From Ectocarpus siliculosus (taxonomy: Eukaryota > Sar > Phaeophyceae > Ectocarpales > Ectocarpaceae), in NCBI GenBank assembly GCA_000310025.1, contig FN649742.1, positions 5,507,341 to 5,571,340 of the forward strand: 64,000 nucleotides of DNA, written 5' to 3'. The stretch's first letter is position 1; the number at the start of each line of letters is the position of its first letter. The notes beneath the pieces are model-generated. The model saw only the letters and a program-made list of their open reading frames with translations, was not told the DNA's origin and did no database searches. Position numbers and translations under genes: made by a program. Shown here piece by piece: positions 24,901 to 34,700 of the stretch.

Positions 24901-27145
24901 GAAGGGTGAAAGCTGTTCGCTTTCACGCCTAGGTGCTGCAACAGCACAGGGAAAGGCATGGCAAACGGAGCGTAAAATGCGATAGCAAGGCATTCCGGGG
25001 GGGGGGGGGGTCCGCGGGGTTGGAAGCTAACGTAAATGGACCAACAATGGAGTGCAGCGCCTTGCTTGATGGCCAAAGAAACATCATCCAACACCTCCTG
25101 CAGAGACGAGCACATCTTGTCTTGAAAAATACGCGCGGCGTGAGTGCTGCAAAAGAGTCCTTGGCGGCTGGGTCGTGTACTGCTGTACTGCTATACTGCA
25201 GTACTGCTGTACTGGGCATTAAGAACCCTCCGAGCTCCTCTTCCTCTCTCCGGATGACGGCGGTAAGACGGACAATGGTGTAATGATCGGTGAGTCTCCC
25301 TTGGTTCAGTGGGGGTCTCGGTTTAGCGACATGCCATGTTAAGCGACATGCCCTGTTTAACGACCACAAAATCACGTGGCACCGCCGCACCCCGGTAGTG
25401 TCTATAACTGCTACATGATTGCTAGCTCGGTTTAACGACCTGCCCTGAATAGCGGCCACAGTTCGTCGTGACACTACACTAGGGGTCGCTAAACCGGAGC
25501 CCCCACTGCTGTATCTACTCCGTCACGACGGAGAAGTCGAACTGAAAGACGCCTGGGGGCTGTGAGCTCAAACGGCCTGTCATGCCACCGACCATACCGG
25601 GAACGTTACACATCCCACAGCTTCACGCCGAGCTACTTACTGAACCCTCGCAGAGTGTCTCGGCATAGAGGAAAGCGGGATATGTGGTGAAACTCGAAAG
25701 AGTAAAATAAAAATGAGCATGCAGAAATATATCACAGCCGGAGTTTCCAGTTCGACGCAGTATACAATTGTAGTAACACTTACATCACTGTCGGTGTTTT
25801 GATTTTTACCATCTTGTGGCGGTAACCTACAGTGTGTACCACACCGCAGAAGGCGGCTGGCTCAGGAATAGCAGAAGCGCACTGTATCTGCACGCTGCCC
25901 ACCTTGTGGCAGGCGTACTTGATGATGCCGTTCAGCTGCGCTAGCGCAAAGATAGACTTTGCGTTCGACCTCCCCGGCAAGAATCTCCGCATGAAGTCTT
26001 CCACACCAACCACCCAAACCCGCCCCTTGTCATCTGCTTCAGGCTGCAGGTCGTCTCCTGCATCTGCAAAGAGAGCGACAGAGCAAAGCGCGGTGCGGGA
26101 GCGGGAAGACAGACAGGTGACATGGCAATGTCGGTCGGTGATCCGCTCGCTGGCTTGGTTTCGGCTTTGGACGACGTGGACCATGTGGTGGCTGTACGGA
26201 AGGGGCGGACGCTTCTAGCCCTGTCCCGCCATCGGACTCGATTGTTACAGAAGAAACCCAACACAAGACTTGACAAGACAAGACTTGACAAGACTTAACT
26301 TGTAGCGACCTGACCGGCACCGAGAGGTCGACCAAAGCAGTCAGTCAGTCAGTCCCCGCTAGATAAAAATTACTCATGTGCATACCACTGCCGCAAGCAA
26401 CACGCTCTGCGGTGGAAAGAGTCTACACGGGCGTTGCCAGAGTTCAGTTTCGGCAACAGCTCTAAGTAGGTTCATTCCGAGTCGACAGACGCACGCTAGT
26501 TCTAGCAGTAGCCTTAGCAAGGAAGTCAAGCTTGCTTCTAGCTTGTAGTACTGTGGGGGGTACTTGTACGGGGTTGGGTTGGGGGTTAGGGATGGGGATA
26601 CAAAGCCCCCCCATCTACCTCATAGATTATTGATAAAATCGTCGCGAAGACGGTCTGTTCCGTTCCAGCCCGACCGGGACGCACCTCCTGTCTTCTTGTA
26701 CCCCTTTACGGCACACCCGCTGCCGACGCTCTCCTCAAGCTCCGACGTTGTTACCGACGCTGCTGGTGCCTTCCCACCCGTACTTCGAACACACCTTTCC
26801 GCCACCTGGACCAATACTTCCTCCACGATAATACCCACGTCGATCTCGTCCCCCTTCTTCCCATCGCTGCCGTTGCCAGAGATGCAGCCCCACTCCACAA
26901 GATTAGCCTCACCCATCTCTCGCAACAACCCCGGCCTATCAGCATGAGAGACGTCATCCGAAAGGCAGTGACCCCCAAGGTTGGACATCGTTGCCGTGGA
27001 AGGTCGGAGGACGGCGTAGCCTGTGCTCTGCGTGCTGATGTCGAGCCCTAGGTAGAGATTGTCCTTGCGTGAGGCTGCCGCGTCCACAAACAGCTGCGCC
27101 ACCTTGCAGTCTTGCTCGAGGATGTTGACGTTCGACTCGAGCAGG
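21937..27145 (-). CDS. RuvC-fold Holliday-junction resolvase-like nuclease (5' partial)
   Basis: Minus-strand exons in order: 27145 to about 26778 (an alternative donor at 26784 keeps the same phase), 26063-25903, 23568-23495, 22812-22675, 22075-21937; the last three are joined by exact phase. Exon 1 carries LYLGLDISTQSTGYAVL, the first RuvC strand with its catalytic Asp. Exon 2 has VWVVGVEDFMRRF (catalytic Glu) and SIFALAQLNGIIKYAC. Exon 4 carries YDITDAYLIARYSW, the C-terminal DxxDA motif that completes the acidic site. Exon 5 ends in a basic tail (KGKKKLKP). RuvC-type nucleases cut four-way DNA junctions. The motifs resemble phage- or bacterial-type RuvC more than what I know of plant chloroplast MOC1. 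The start codon is not found: an open frame near 27262-27330 could be the preceding exon and may carry an organelle transit peptide. A linker between 25903 and 23568 may also be missing. The intron at 23495-25903 spans poor-quality sequence. Confidence 0.8.
23990..24840. other. Homopolymer-rich, possibly misassembled intronic stretch
   Basis: Runs such as CCCCGGGGGG, G(8-11) and T(8-9) recur through this stretch, interleaved with ordinary sequence. A short open frame at about 24310-24483 (plus strand, starting MDKVDEQAFNKQREEQ, rich in Lys/Glu) lies inside it and has no known relative that I recognise. The run pattern is like low-quality read ends and occurs again at 63780-64000. Confidence 0.4.
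25307..25508. repeat. MITE-like element, family B
   Basis: A 202-bp element with terminal inverted repeats of 24 bp, two mismatches: left CAGTGGGGGTCTCGGTTTAG, right (reverse complement) CAGTGGGGGCTCCGGTTTAG. Internal copies of TTTAGCGACATGCC and TTTAACGACCTGCC are present. It lies in an intron of the RuvC-like gene. CAGTG-type ends recall hAT-like elements, but I see no clear target duplication. Confidence 0.75.
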
Positions 27146-28002
27146 CTTCAAGTAACGGTTGATTCGAGCACATGCAGATACAGCGATTTCGTGCAGCACA
27201 AGGAGAGGAGAGGAAGGTCTATAATATAACTCGCGTGATGCAGTGCAAATGTAAACACTCACCACATGCGTACACCTTGAGAGTGACGACCGTGGGGAGA
27301 CTCGGCGCCGTCCGTGCTTAAATTTGTTACCGGAACGGTCGACCTCGAGACCCAACGACAACCACACACGGAGGGAGATAATTACAACTGGAGTACGATT
27401 TACTCCGCACACCCAACTCCAGAGTTATGGTTGCCCGATGCACGTGCCCCCCGTCCTTCTGGAGGAAAGATGTACTCAACCATTCAACCAATTAACCGTG
27501 GGAAACGGGGGAGGGGAGAGAGGAAAGGGAAAACGGAGGCTGCTCGTCGCGCATACATGTACGGGTGGTACAAGGCGCAAGACTGAACAACTGCCTGTGT
27601 GCAGGTTAGCTGCTATGTTTCAGTCCGGTTGCTTCCTTATCCTCCTTTCCTCCCTCGGTCGCTCCCGGCCACTCACTCCCAGGCAACACTGAACAAGAGG
27701 GGACGCAGAAACACCACTAGTTCGGAATACCGGGAGCCTAGGCAGGTGGTCTGTGTATCTCTACAAGATATACCCGTCCAGATGGTATCTTAGCCCAATG
27801 GTCCAAATACCATAACACCAGCCCACCCGGAGCAGACATGTACGCAGAGGCTAGAACCTGAAGAGGGGTAAGCAGCAATCCATCGGAACGATCAAATGTA
27901 AAATTGAGGATACGGAGCCTCACTAACCTTAACCTTTCTAACACACCTACGTAGAATTCGAGAGAGCTGCGCGCTCGGGTAGCAAAAGGGACAGGATCGA
28001 AA

Positions 28003-28377
28003 CAAGCGCAAGCTAAGGCCAGCAAACGTGGGCTGACAGCAGGCATGAAAGCGGAGCACAAGAACCGCCATCGGGAGCCGCCTGGGAACGAGCTTAACAT
28101 CATCGAACAACGGCGTGCCGTAGACAGCGTCGCCGCCGCTGCCAACACCGCGCGGGACGAAGAGGCCGCCGCCACGCAGCATGCGCGGGAAATGATGCAG
28201 CAGGAGCGGCAGCAGAAAGCTGCCAAGGCCACCGAGGAGGTCACCATGCTGCGGAAGAAGCGCTCCTCCGCAGCCGATCGCCTACTGCAGCTCCAAAAAG
28301 AGACGGCCGCTCGGATGCTGAGACTCATTGGGATTACCTGTTCTTCTCCTGCTAAGGCGGCGCTGGGCCCTTGGTGA
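28003..28377 (+). other. Coiled-coil open frame, probably transposon-derived
   Basis: The frame is open from about 27962 and has ATG at 28045. The protein is Ala/Gln/Glu/Arg-rich with heptad-like spacing (ARDEEAAATQHAREMMQQER, then RLLQLQKETAARMLRL). Similar helical tails occur in Myb/SANT-type proteins of PIF/Harbinger-like elements, which is a weak parallel. It runs straight into the left arm of a palindrome, which truncates it. Function unknown. Confidence 0.3.
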
Positions 28378-28874
28378 CTACAATGTATCGCGCGGGAGAC
28401 GACGTGATCTTCAGCAGGTGCTTTTTGGCGGCGTTGTGGCTTTCTCTCTCTCTGCGACCGCCCTTCTCCTCTTGGTACCCATCGGCATGTTGAGGGTGTT
28501 AGTGTTGGGCGATCCCAGTTCGATTCCTTTGGTCGGTCTGCCGGGATCATGAATCTCTATTGCCCAACCCCGGCAGATCGACAGGAGGCATCAAACTGGG
28601 AACGCCACCAGCCGACTCTTTCCACTCGCTGTTATTTGCCCGATCCCGGCAGACCGACGGAATGATCTCTATCGCCACGCCCGGCAGACCGACAAAAGGA
28701 GTCGAAATGGGAATGCCAAACACCAACACCCTCAACACACCGGTGGGTACCAAGAGGAGAAGGGCGGTCGCACAGAGAGAGAGAGCCACAACGCCGCCAA
28801 AAACCACCTGCTGAAGATCACGTCGCCTCCCGCGCGATACATTGTGGTCACCAAGGGCCCAGCGCCAGCTCAGC
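28351..28874. repeat. Large imperfect inverted repeat
   Basis: The left arm (28351-28545) and right arm (28680-28874) are reverse complements over about 190 bp with scattered mismatches; both contain the shared block GGCGCTGGGCCCTTGGTGAC. A short motif CCCGGCAGACCGAC repeats inside the spacer and arms (near 28566, 28648, 28680). The arms diverge enough to be an old duplication. Confidence 0.8.
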
Positions 28875-29587
28875 AGGAGAAGAAAAGTCACAACAAGCCT
28901 CAGCACCCGAAGGAGCGAAGTTTTTAACATCGGTTGGCATTGGCATGGCCGAAAGAGCAGCGGCTTTGTTGGCGTTGGGCCTGATGCCGTCGGGAGCGAT
29001 GGTATGCCCCAAAAATGCAGAGTGTGTCGTGCCGATGGTGGCCTTGGGCGATGAAAGCTTTGAGCTATGAGCGTGCTAGTGACTTTTTCTGTTCCCCCCC
29101 TTCGAAGCACCCGCGTTGTACTGTAAAAAAAGAGTTGCGTATTTGTATAGCTCTAAAAACGCCAACGAACGCAATCAAAAGATGGAAATTTCTAATCGGA
29201 CACCGTTAAGGGCTCGTATTAACATAACCCCCCAGATTAATCTAGTTGGTTTCCTCTCAACCCTTTATGCACAGCACCAAGAGTCAGTGGTTCGAATCCC
29301 GGCGTAAGAGGTAAGAGATATTTTCTTGCGAAAAGATAGTTTTCTCTCGAGCTTGCGTTCCTGGTCATGGGAAGCGCTACAGCAATCGGTGTGTACACTT
29401 TGAGGGAGGAGAGTGCTGCACTCTTCCCCCCGTTAATAATCGAAGGCAGGCACCGCAGGAGGGGTGGAACGAGAGGGACCCTTCTGAGTGACCACGGATT
29501 GTTGCCAGCTCCTACACGGCAGAAATTATAAGTGTGTTGTGAGCGTCTATATAAAGTGATGAACAAATATATTCTCGAGTAGTGGAA

Positions 29588-29820
29588 TAAGAACCTCAAC
29601 TTCCGAAGTCCGGCGGCGGAGCACTGAGGCGGAAACTGGCAAATTGTCCAATCAGTGAACGACCTTTGGTATTTATTATTTTTATTTAGGGCCGAATAAT
29701 CGTCTTAGGGTGGCCCTTGTCAGACAACTTTTCCGCCCAAAATCCAAAATCCAAAGTGCCGATGATTGGACAACGCGCCAGTTTTCCGCGCCGGAATTTG
29801 GACGTGGGGGGTTGTGTTCC
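29588..29820. repeat. Inverted-repeat (hairpin) element
   Basis: The arm at 29627-29656 (GGCGGAAACTGGCAAATTGT then CCAATCA) pairs with 29762-29791 (TGATTGGACAACGCGCCAGT then TTTCCGC). Pairing continues outward with gaps. The spacer is A/T-rich with no coding capacity. I regard it as a MITE-like element unrelated in sequence to families A and B. Confidence 0.6.
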
Positions 29821-30063
29821 GATATCTCTCGAAATGGTGAATCAAGAGCGAACACGTACAGACCCTGAAATCAAGATAAAAATGTCAACCGGAACATCAG
29901 GCTGCGTTGCCACGCCCTCAACAAATCGTGCACGCCTTCATTTTGCTGCTCGTCTAGCCACCTATGCATAAAATACAGACTGCTTGGCGATGCCAAGTAA
30001 TACCTCGACAGAAAGCTGGCATCCAGTAGAACACGGTTACTTTCTTTGACGGAGATCTGCTCC

Positions 30064-30084
30064 AGAGAGAGAGAGAGAGAGAGA
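30064..30084. repeat. Short GA microsatellite
   Basis: About ten GA units in intergenic DNA. Confidence 0.9.
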
Positions 30085-30618
30085 ATTATCGCCGTGAAAT
30101 CATTTCATTTGTCAACGCAATTCAACGGCAGGTTCTTCGCTTGTCCTACAGCAGTACGCAGCATTCACACATTACTCGCTGAGTTCGCAGCGTATCGATG
30201 CGAGACCAAGATCCCTCAACCCGCCTGATCATGGCCGTTTGGCGGGACGCTATCGTTCGCGGTCTTGGATGCCGTGTGGCTCTCTTGGCCATGGTTTGAA
30301 TCATCGCGTTTCGAGCCTTGTTTTCGTCTTGGGTTGATTTTGATTTCGAATCCCCCCCGCTTGTGCGCTGTGCGCTTTTTCGTTGTAGCCAACCCGAACT
30401 CAAAAATCAATATCCAATTTTGGGCACGCATTCTTTTTACGAGGGCCTTCCTCACACGAGCAGGATGAAAATTCTTTTCCAAGACCCCCGGTTGATTGTA
30501 CTGTATTTGTTTGCACGCCAAACAAAAGTACCAGAGCACCAGTATCATAGCCCCTGCAGTAACACAGCGCCTAAGAAGGTGCCCTCTGGCTAGCCCGTGT
30601 GTACCGTGTACGATGTAC

Positions 30619-30825
30619 GCAACATAACACACCCCCTGGACCGACTTTCGAATATCGGTTTCTCAATAGCAGAAAGAGTCACAGCGCCGAAAACGGTGGC
30701 CGTCTCGTCGAGAGCTTTCTGACAACGTATGCATATTTACCGTTTCATGTATTTATACATCTCTTCGTCGTGGCGTACTGCTATAAGTCGAGCTTTGAAT
30801 ATAGGTCCATGAGGTGTGTTTATCG
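30619..30825. repeat. MITE-like element, family A
   Basis: Left arm CAACATAACACACCCCCTGG followed by ACCGACTTTCGAAT; right arm, reverse-complemented, begins ACGATAAACACACCTCATGG. The body is about 200 bp and non-coding. It resembles the element at 16165 in both arms and in the CACAGCGCC core. Confidence 0.7.
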
Positions 30826-31790
30826 TGGGTCGTGCTCTGTGAACGAATGCATACAATTGAAGACCGGTGATAACATACACTGCACTCAGGAAAGAGTTCA
30901 GCAGATAAACATGGTACGCGAGAGTTTGTTCAGCGCTGTTGTCGAGATCTCCGGCAGACGACATCCTCTGTGTACGGTAATCTCTCCTCGTTTGGTACAG
31001 CCACCGCATGGCCGATATGCTGTTGCTTTGTGTGGATGGAACATACCTCAGTCTTCTCGGCGAGGAAGGACGTCCTTCTGGTGTCGCATCGTCACCATCG
31101 CCTTCCACCACCATCGCGTCCAGCTCGTTCTCGAACACTTCTACGTCGTCCTCTTCTACCCCTGCTGCTGCAGCTGGCTTGTCCGCCCGCCGTGGCGCCG
31201 CCTGTGTTGCCGCTGCCCACAAGCACATGCTTCGCTCTGGTTGGCGAGTTTGAAAACTGCCACTTCGAACGCCGCGCTGCAACGCACATGACGTGAGAAA
31301 TCGAGGCACTCCCAATGCGAAGGCACACGGAGACGGCGAGCGGAAGACGCCCAACATAGAGACACGCACGGAACTGACCCGCACTGGAAACCTGTGGCAT
31401 AAGCACTGCTGTGCTGTGCTGTGCCTGGTGCGGCGGCACTCGGCATCAGTCGACTTCAGGGGGGCTACGCTGCTGCAGAACTACTCACCCGGGTATGAGG
31501 AGTTCAAATGAATACCTATCGCGGCCCCCCTCCCGCGCCCCCGACGTGGGCTTGTGGAAGGTGGTTGTCTATCTACTGTCTCCTCACACATCAGGACACT
31601 TCTTTTCGTGCAGCATCAGGACAATCGCAAGAAGCTGTTATACCTGTGCGTGTTCAGGAGAGGTCAAACGGCATCCGGCGTTACATTTGAGACACCGGCA
31701 CCACCAACAAATCTCATCTTGATTGAGTCGTTGTCCCCTCGAGGAGGACAAGAGGACCGCACTACATAGGCCTTCACCCGCACCGACAAC

Positions 31791-34700
31791 ATGGCGGTGA
31801 GAGACCCCTGCATGCGGGACCAGGCTAGGTCGCATGCATCGTTTGGGTTGCTTGCTTGCTCAAGAATCTTCCACCTAAATTTACCGCGAAACAACATCTT
31901 GATCTACTCATAGTTGAATTTTGCGGTTGTTTTTGAATTTGAAATCTCTTCCCGCCCGCCCGCTCTCTCCTCTCCTTCTGGCCCTTGTCAACAACAAATA
32001 TCAGTGCATGTCCTGTAGATACTTCGTACAAGCAAGGCATGGTTGTCCTTTCTTGTCCTCCTCTCTCTACCGACGGGAGGCCGTTGGCAGTCGCCTAGAC
32101 GTTTGGATCTTTGTTGTGTTAGACATGGCGTGAATACTGACTGACCCTCCAACCTCGTGCGTGTATTTGATCACTTGTTGTAGACTACTCTCATACTCTC
32201 ATAGCTTTACTGGCTCTGCAACTCGGAGCTGCGATGAATGACATGCAATCTGAGCAGGCCGGAGGGGTGGTCTTGCACTCGCGAACGGTGTCAGACAATT
32301 CAGCAGTTAGACCATCACCTGGCAACCGTAAGGGTATCAAACAAGTCAGCGTACACACTACACACCTTGTACCATTGACGTAAACCATGACGTCACTTCA
32401 ACGGTGCCGTGCGTTCAAGTACAAGTTGTCTACACTGCTGCGTTTGGGGGGAAGATGTTGATACAATCGCGAATTACTCCGACCATTTGCTCTCCATTCG
32501 CGATTGTGTGTGCCTGTTTCACGGTCGAACGATGCTACAACTCAATACGTACCACGGTACGGTACGACGGGTTGGCGGAACAGGAGTTCCAGACACCTCG
32601 CGTCAATGGGGCAGTGCTGAGCCAGTTCTTGGGCAACACGGTGTGCGTGGTGGGGAAGGTCTTGTCCTACCAAGAGGGAGATTCAGAGGCACAACTCGAG
32701 ACATCGGTGAGAACAAAAAACTATTATACTGCTGTATCCACTGCTGTAGATACCGTAAATTACTTGGGTACAGTATGAAGCTCACCCTGTTCGTGCTTTC
32801 CTCGTTCGAGCCGGCGTTTTGTTTTTTGTTCTTTCGCCCCAGGCATGAATGGGCGCCAGTCCACTCCACTGCTGCAGACGCGTTCGGTAGTAGGTACTAC
32901 AGACAGCGCCCGATTTGTAAGAACTTAGCAGTTAAGAAATTAAACTCGAAAAATTCAGAAGCTAAGAACTCGAGCACCATTTTGAACCCAGTTAAGAACG
33001 CCTACACTAAAATATACCTATATAGCGGCCATTTGTAGCCACAAGAGGAACTTAGAACCCCAGCGTAGACCGAAGCTAGAAGACGAGGGTTCTTGAGTAC
33101 AGGCGCTATCTGTATATGTTTGGCGCGCCGGCCTGGGTCACACAGGGGGAATTCCCTGCGTTCATCCTGCGGTGCTTGCCTTCAGCTCTCTGATTTCAGC
33201 TGTCCCTTTCCTAGTGTGAGGCGTGTCTCTGTGCAAATCTGAGATTATTTCAGAGGTCAAGGGTCTGTCGAGACGCGATAGTCGTGGACAAATCCCAAGC
33301 ACTACGATGAAAAAATGTGTCGTCTCTCGCACGCTGAAAACTGCCCTGTCTGGTAGCACTGCTGCTGTAGACGACAAGTCAGCAATCAGAAAACCAAGAG
33401 ATGCGTACACGAACGAGACAAATAACTATGTCACCGTAGTGTCACGAGTGTGCAGAGTGAGCGCTGCAGAGGTTAGTCTGCGGGACCGACTCGATGTGTC
33501 AGTCATCATAGAGTTGAGAGCAAAAATATGGTTTAACTTTTTTTTTATTATTTTGGTTGTTGCGGGCAGCAAACAGAGTGAGCCCGGTAGGCGGGTGTGC
33601 GCTCTGTCTGCCATCATCTTACTCGTACGTCGGTACCTACAACGTAGATGCAATAAACTCAAAAGACTAGTCCGGAAGCGTTCCGGTAACTTAAAAATAC
33701 CATTCCTGGTATACCTGTACTATTATAGTACCATTCTCCTACTACTCCGGAAACATTGCGGGAACCGTTCTTACGTTCCCGGAGTTTTCCGGGAAATTTC
33801 CTTCGTACAAAAATAACCTGCATGCTTGGAAAAAACGCGCAAAGAACCGTTATGTGGTCTGAAACATGCATGGTAGACGGTTGTGAACGCGTCTTGTGAC
33901 AACCAGTACTATCATCAGTAAAATACCGATGTATACCAGAAACTTGAGTATAGTATAGAAACATTGCACTACGAAATCGCATTAGAAAGGCAGAATCAGG
34001 ACAGTTGGTACTTATTTACAGTGGCCTGAACACTCAAAATTCAACACTCCCTACTCGATTGTGGGAGTGCAGTCAATCATCGAATGAACACATACGAAAT
34101 TCGAATGCGTGCAGCGTAGACCAACTACTGCCTGTGGTGTGTACTGGAATTTGAAACTTGGTGCAGCGTAACCTTACTGCTGCTTACACGTGCAATTCGC
34201 GAGAAAACAATTTCGCTTTTTGTTGAGGCATAGTAGAACCTCACGCTACTGTTCGCAACAAAAATCAGTCGTGTTTCAACCAATTCCCGTTTGATCAGGG
34301 GATGATATTTACAATTCGTATGGGTCTTCAACGAAAAAAATCAAACAGTCAGCTTGCTATTTAGCTCGCTGCTGCTGCTGCTGTTGCTACGTGCCCGATG
34401 CGCATACAGCAGTCTGCAGCAGTCTGAAAATTCGAAAACAAACAAACAACTCGTCGACGAGGACTCCAAAGTAGCAGCGCTCCGGGGCCAGTCACATTCC
34501 CAACCCCACTAAGCTACTTATTTAGAGCTCCTTCTCATCAGGCTGCTCCTCCTCGTCAGACTGCTCCTCCTCATCGTCGCTGTCGACGCCGTTTCTTGCC
34601 CTCGCCTGAGAAGCGGCGTAATCAGGGTCATGGCAAAACCGATGCGTGGAGGAATAAAGATTGTTTTAAAAAATGAAATACCGAAAAAACTCATATGGTC

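Larger units (their letters stand above)
27146..31790. other. Divergent intergenic region with repeats and gene-like fragments
   Basis: It separates the RuvC-like and RPA3 genes. It contains a coiled-coil open frame with a palindrome (28000-28875), a hairpin element (29588-29820), and a family A MITE (30619-30825). On the plus strand at 31008-31253, 31440-31510 and 31655-31769 there are coding-like frames, one ending TNLILIESLSPRGG 20 bp before the RPA3 start. On the minus strand 30990-31260 a frame is acidic (VEEDDVEVFENELDAMVVEG). I cannot join these into a supported gene. Confidence 0.4.

Noticed and set aside
24846-25160. Minus-strand exon with THAARIFQDKMCSSLQ as the missing RuvC linker
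   Set aside because: The splice phase does not match the exon ending at 25903, and similarity to RuvC linkers is slight.
27738-28550. 270-codon minus-strand frame
   Set aside because: It runs antisense through the coiled-coil frame and into the palindrome; composition suggests chance.
29230-29315. tRNA gene on the plus strand
   Set aside because: GGTTCGAATCCCGG resembles a T arm, but stem pairing fails and no matching acceptor or D arm is found.
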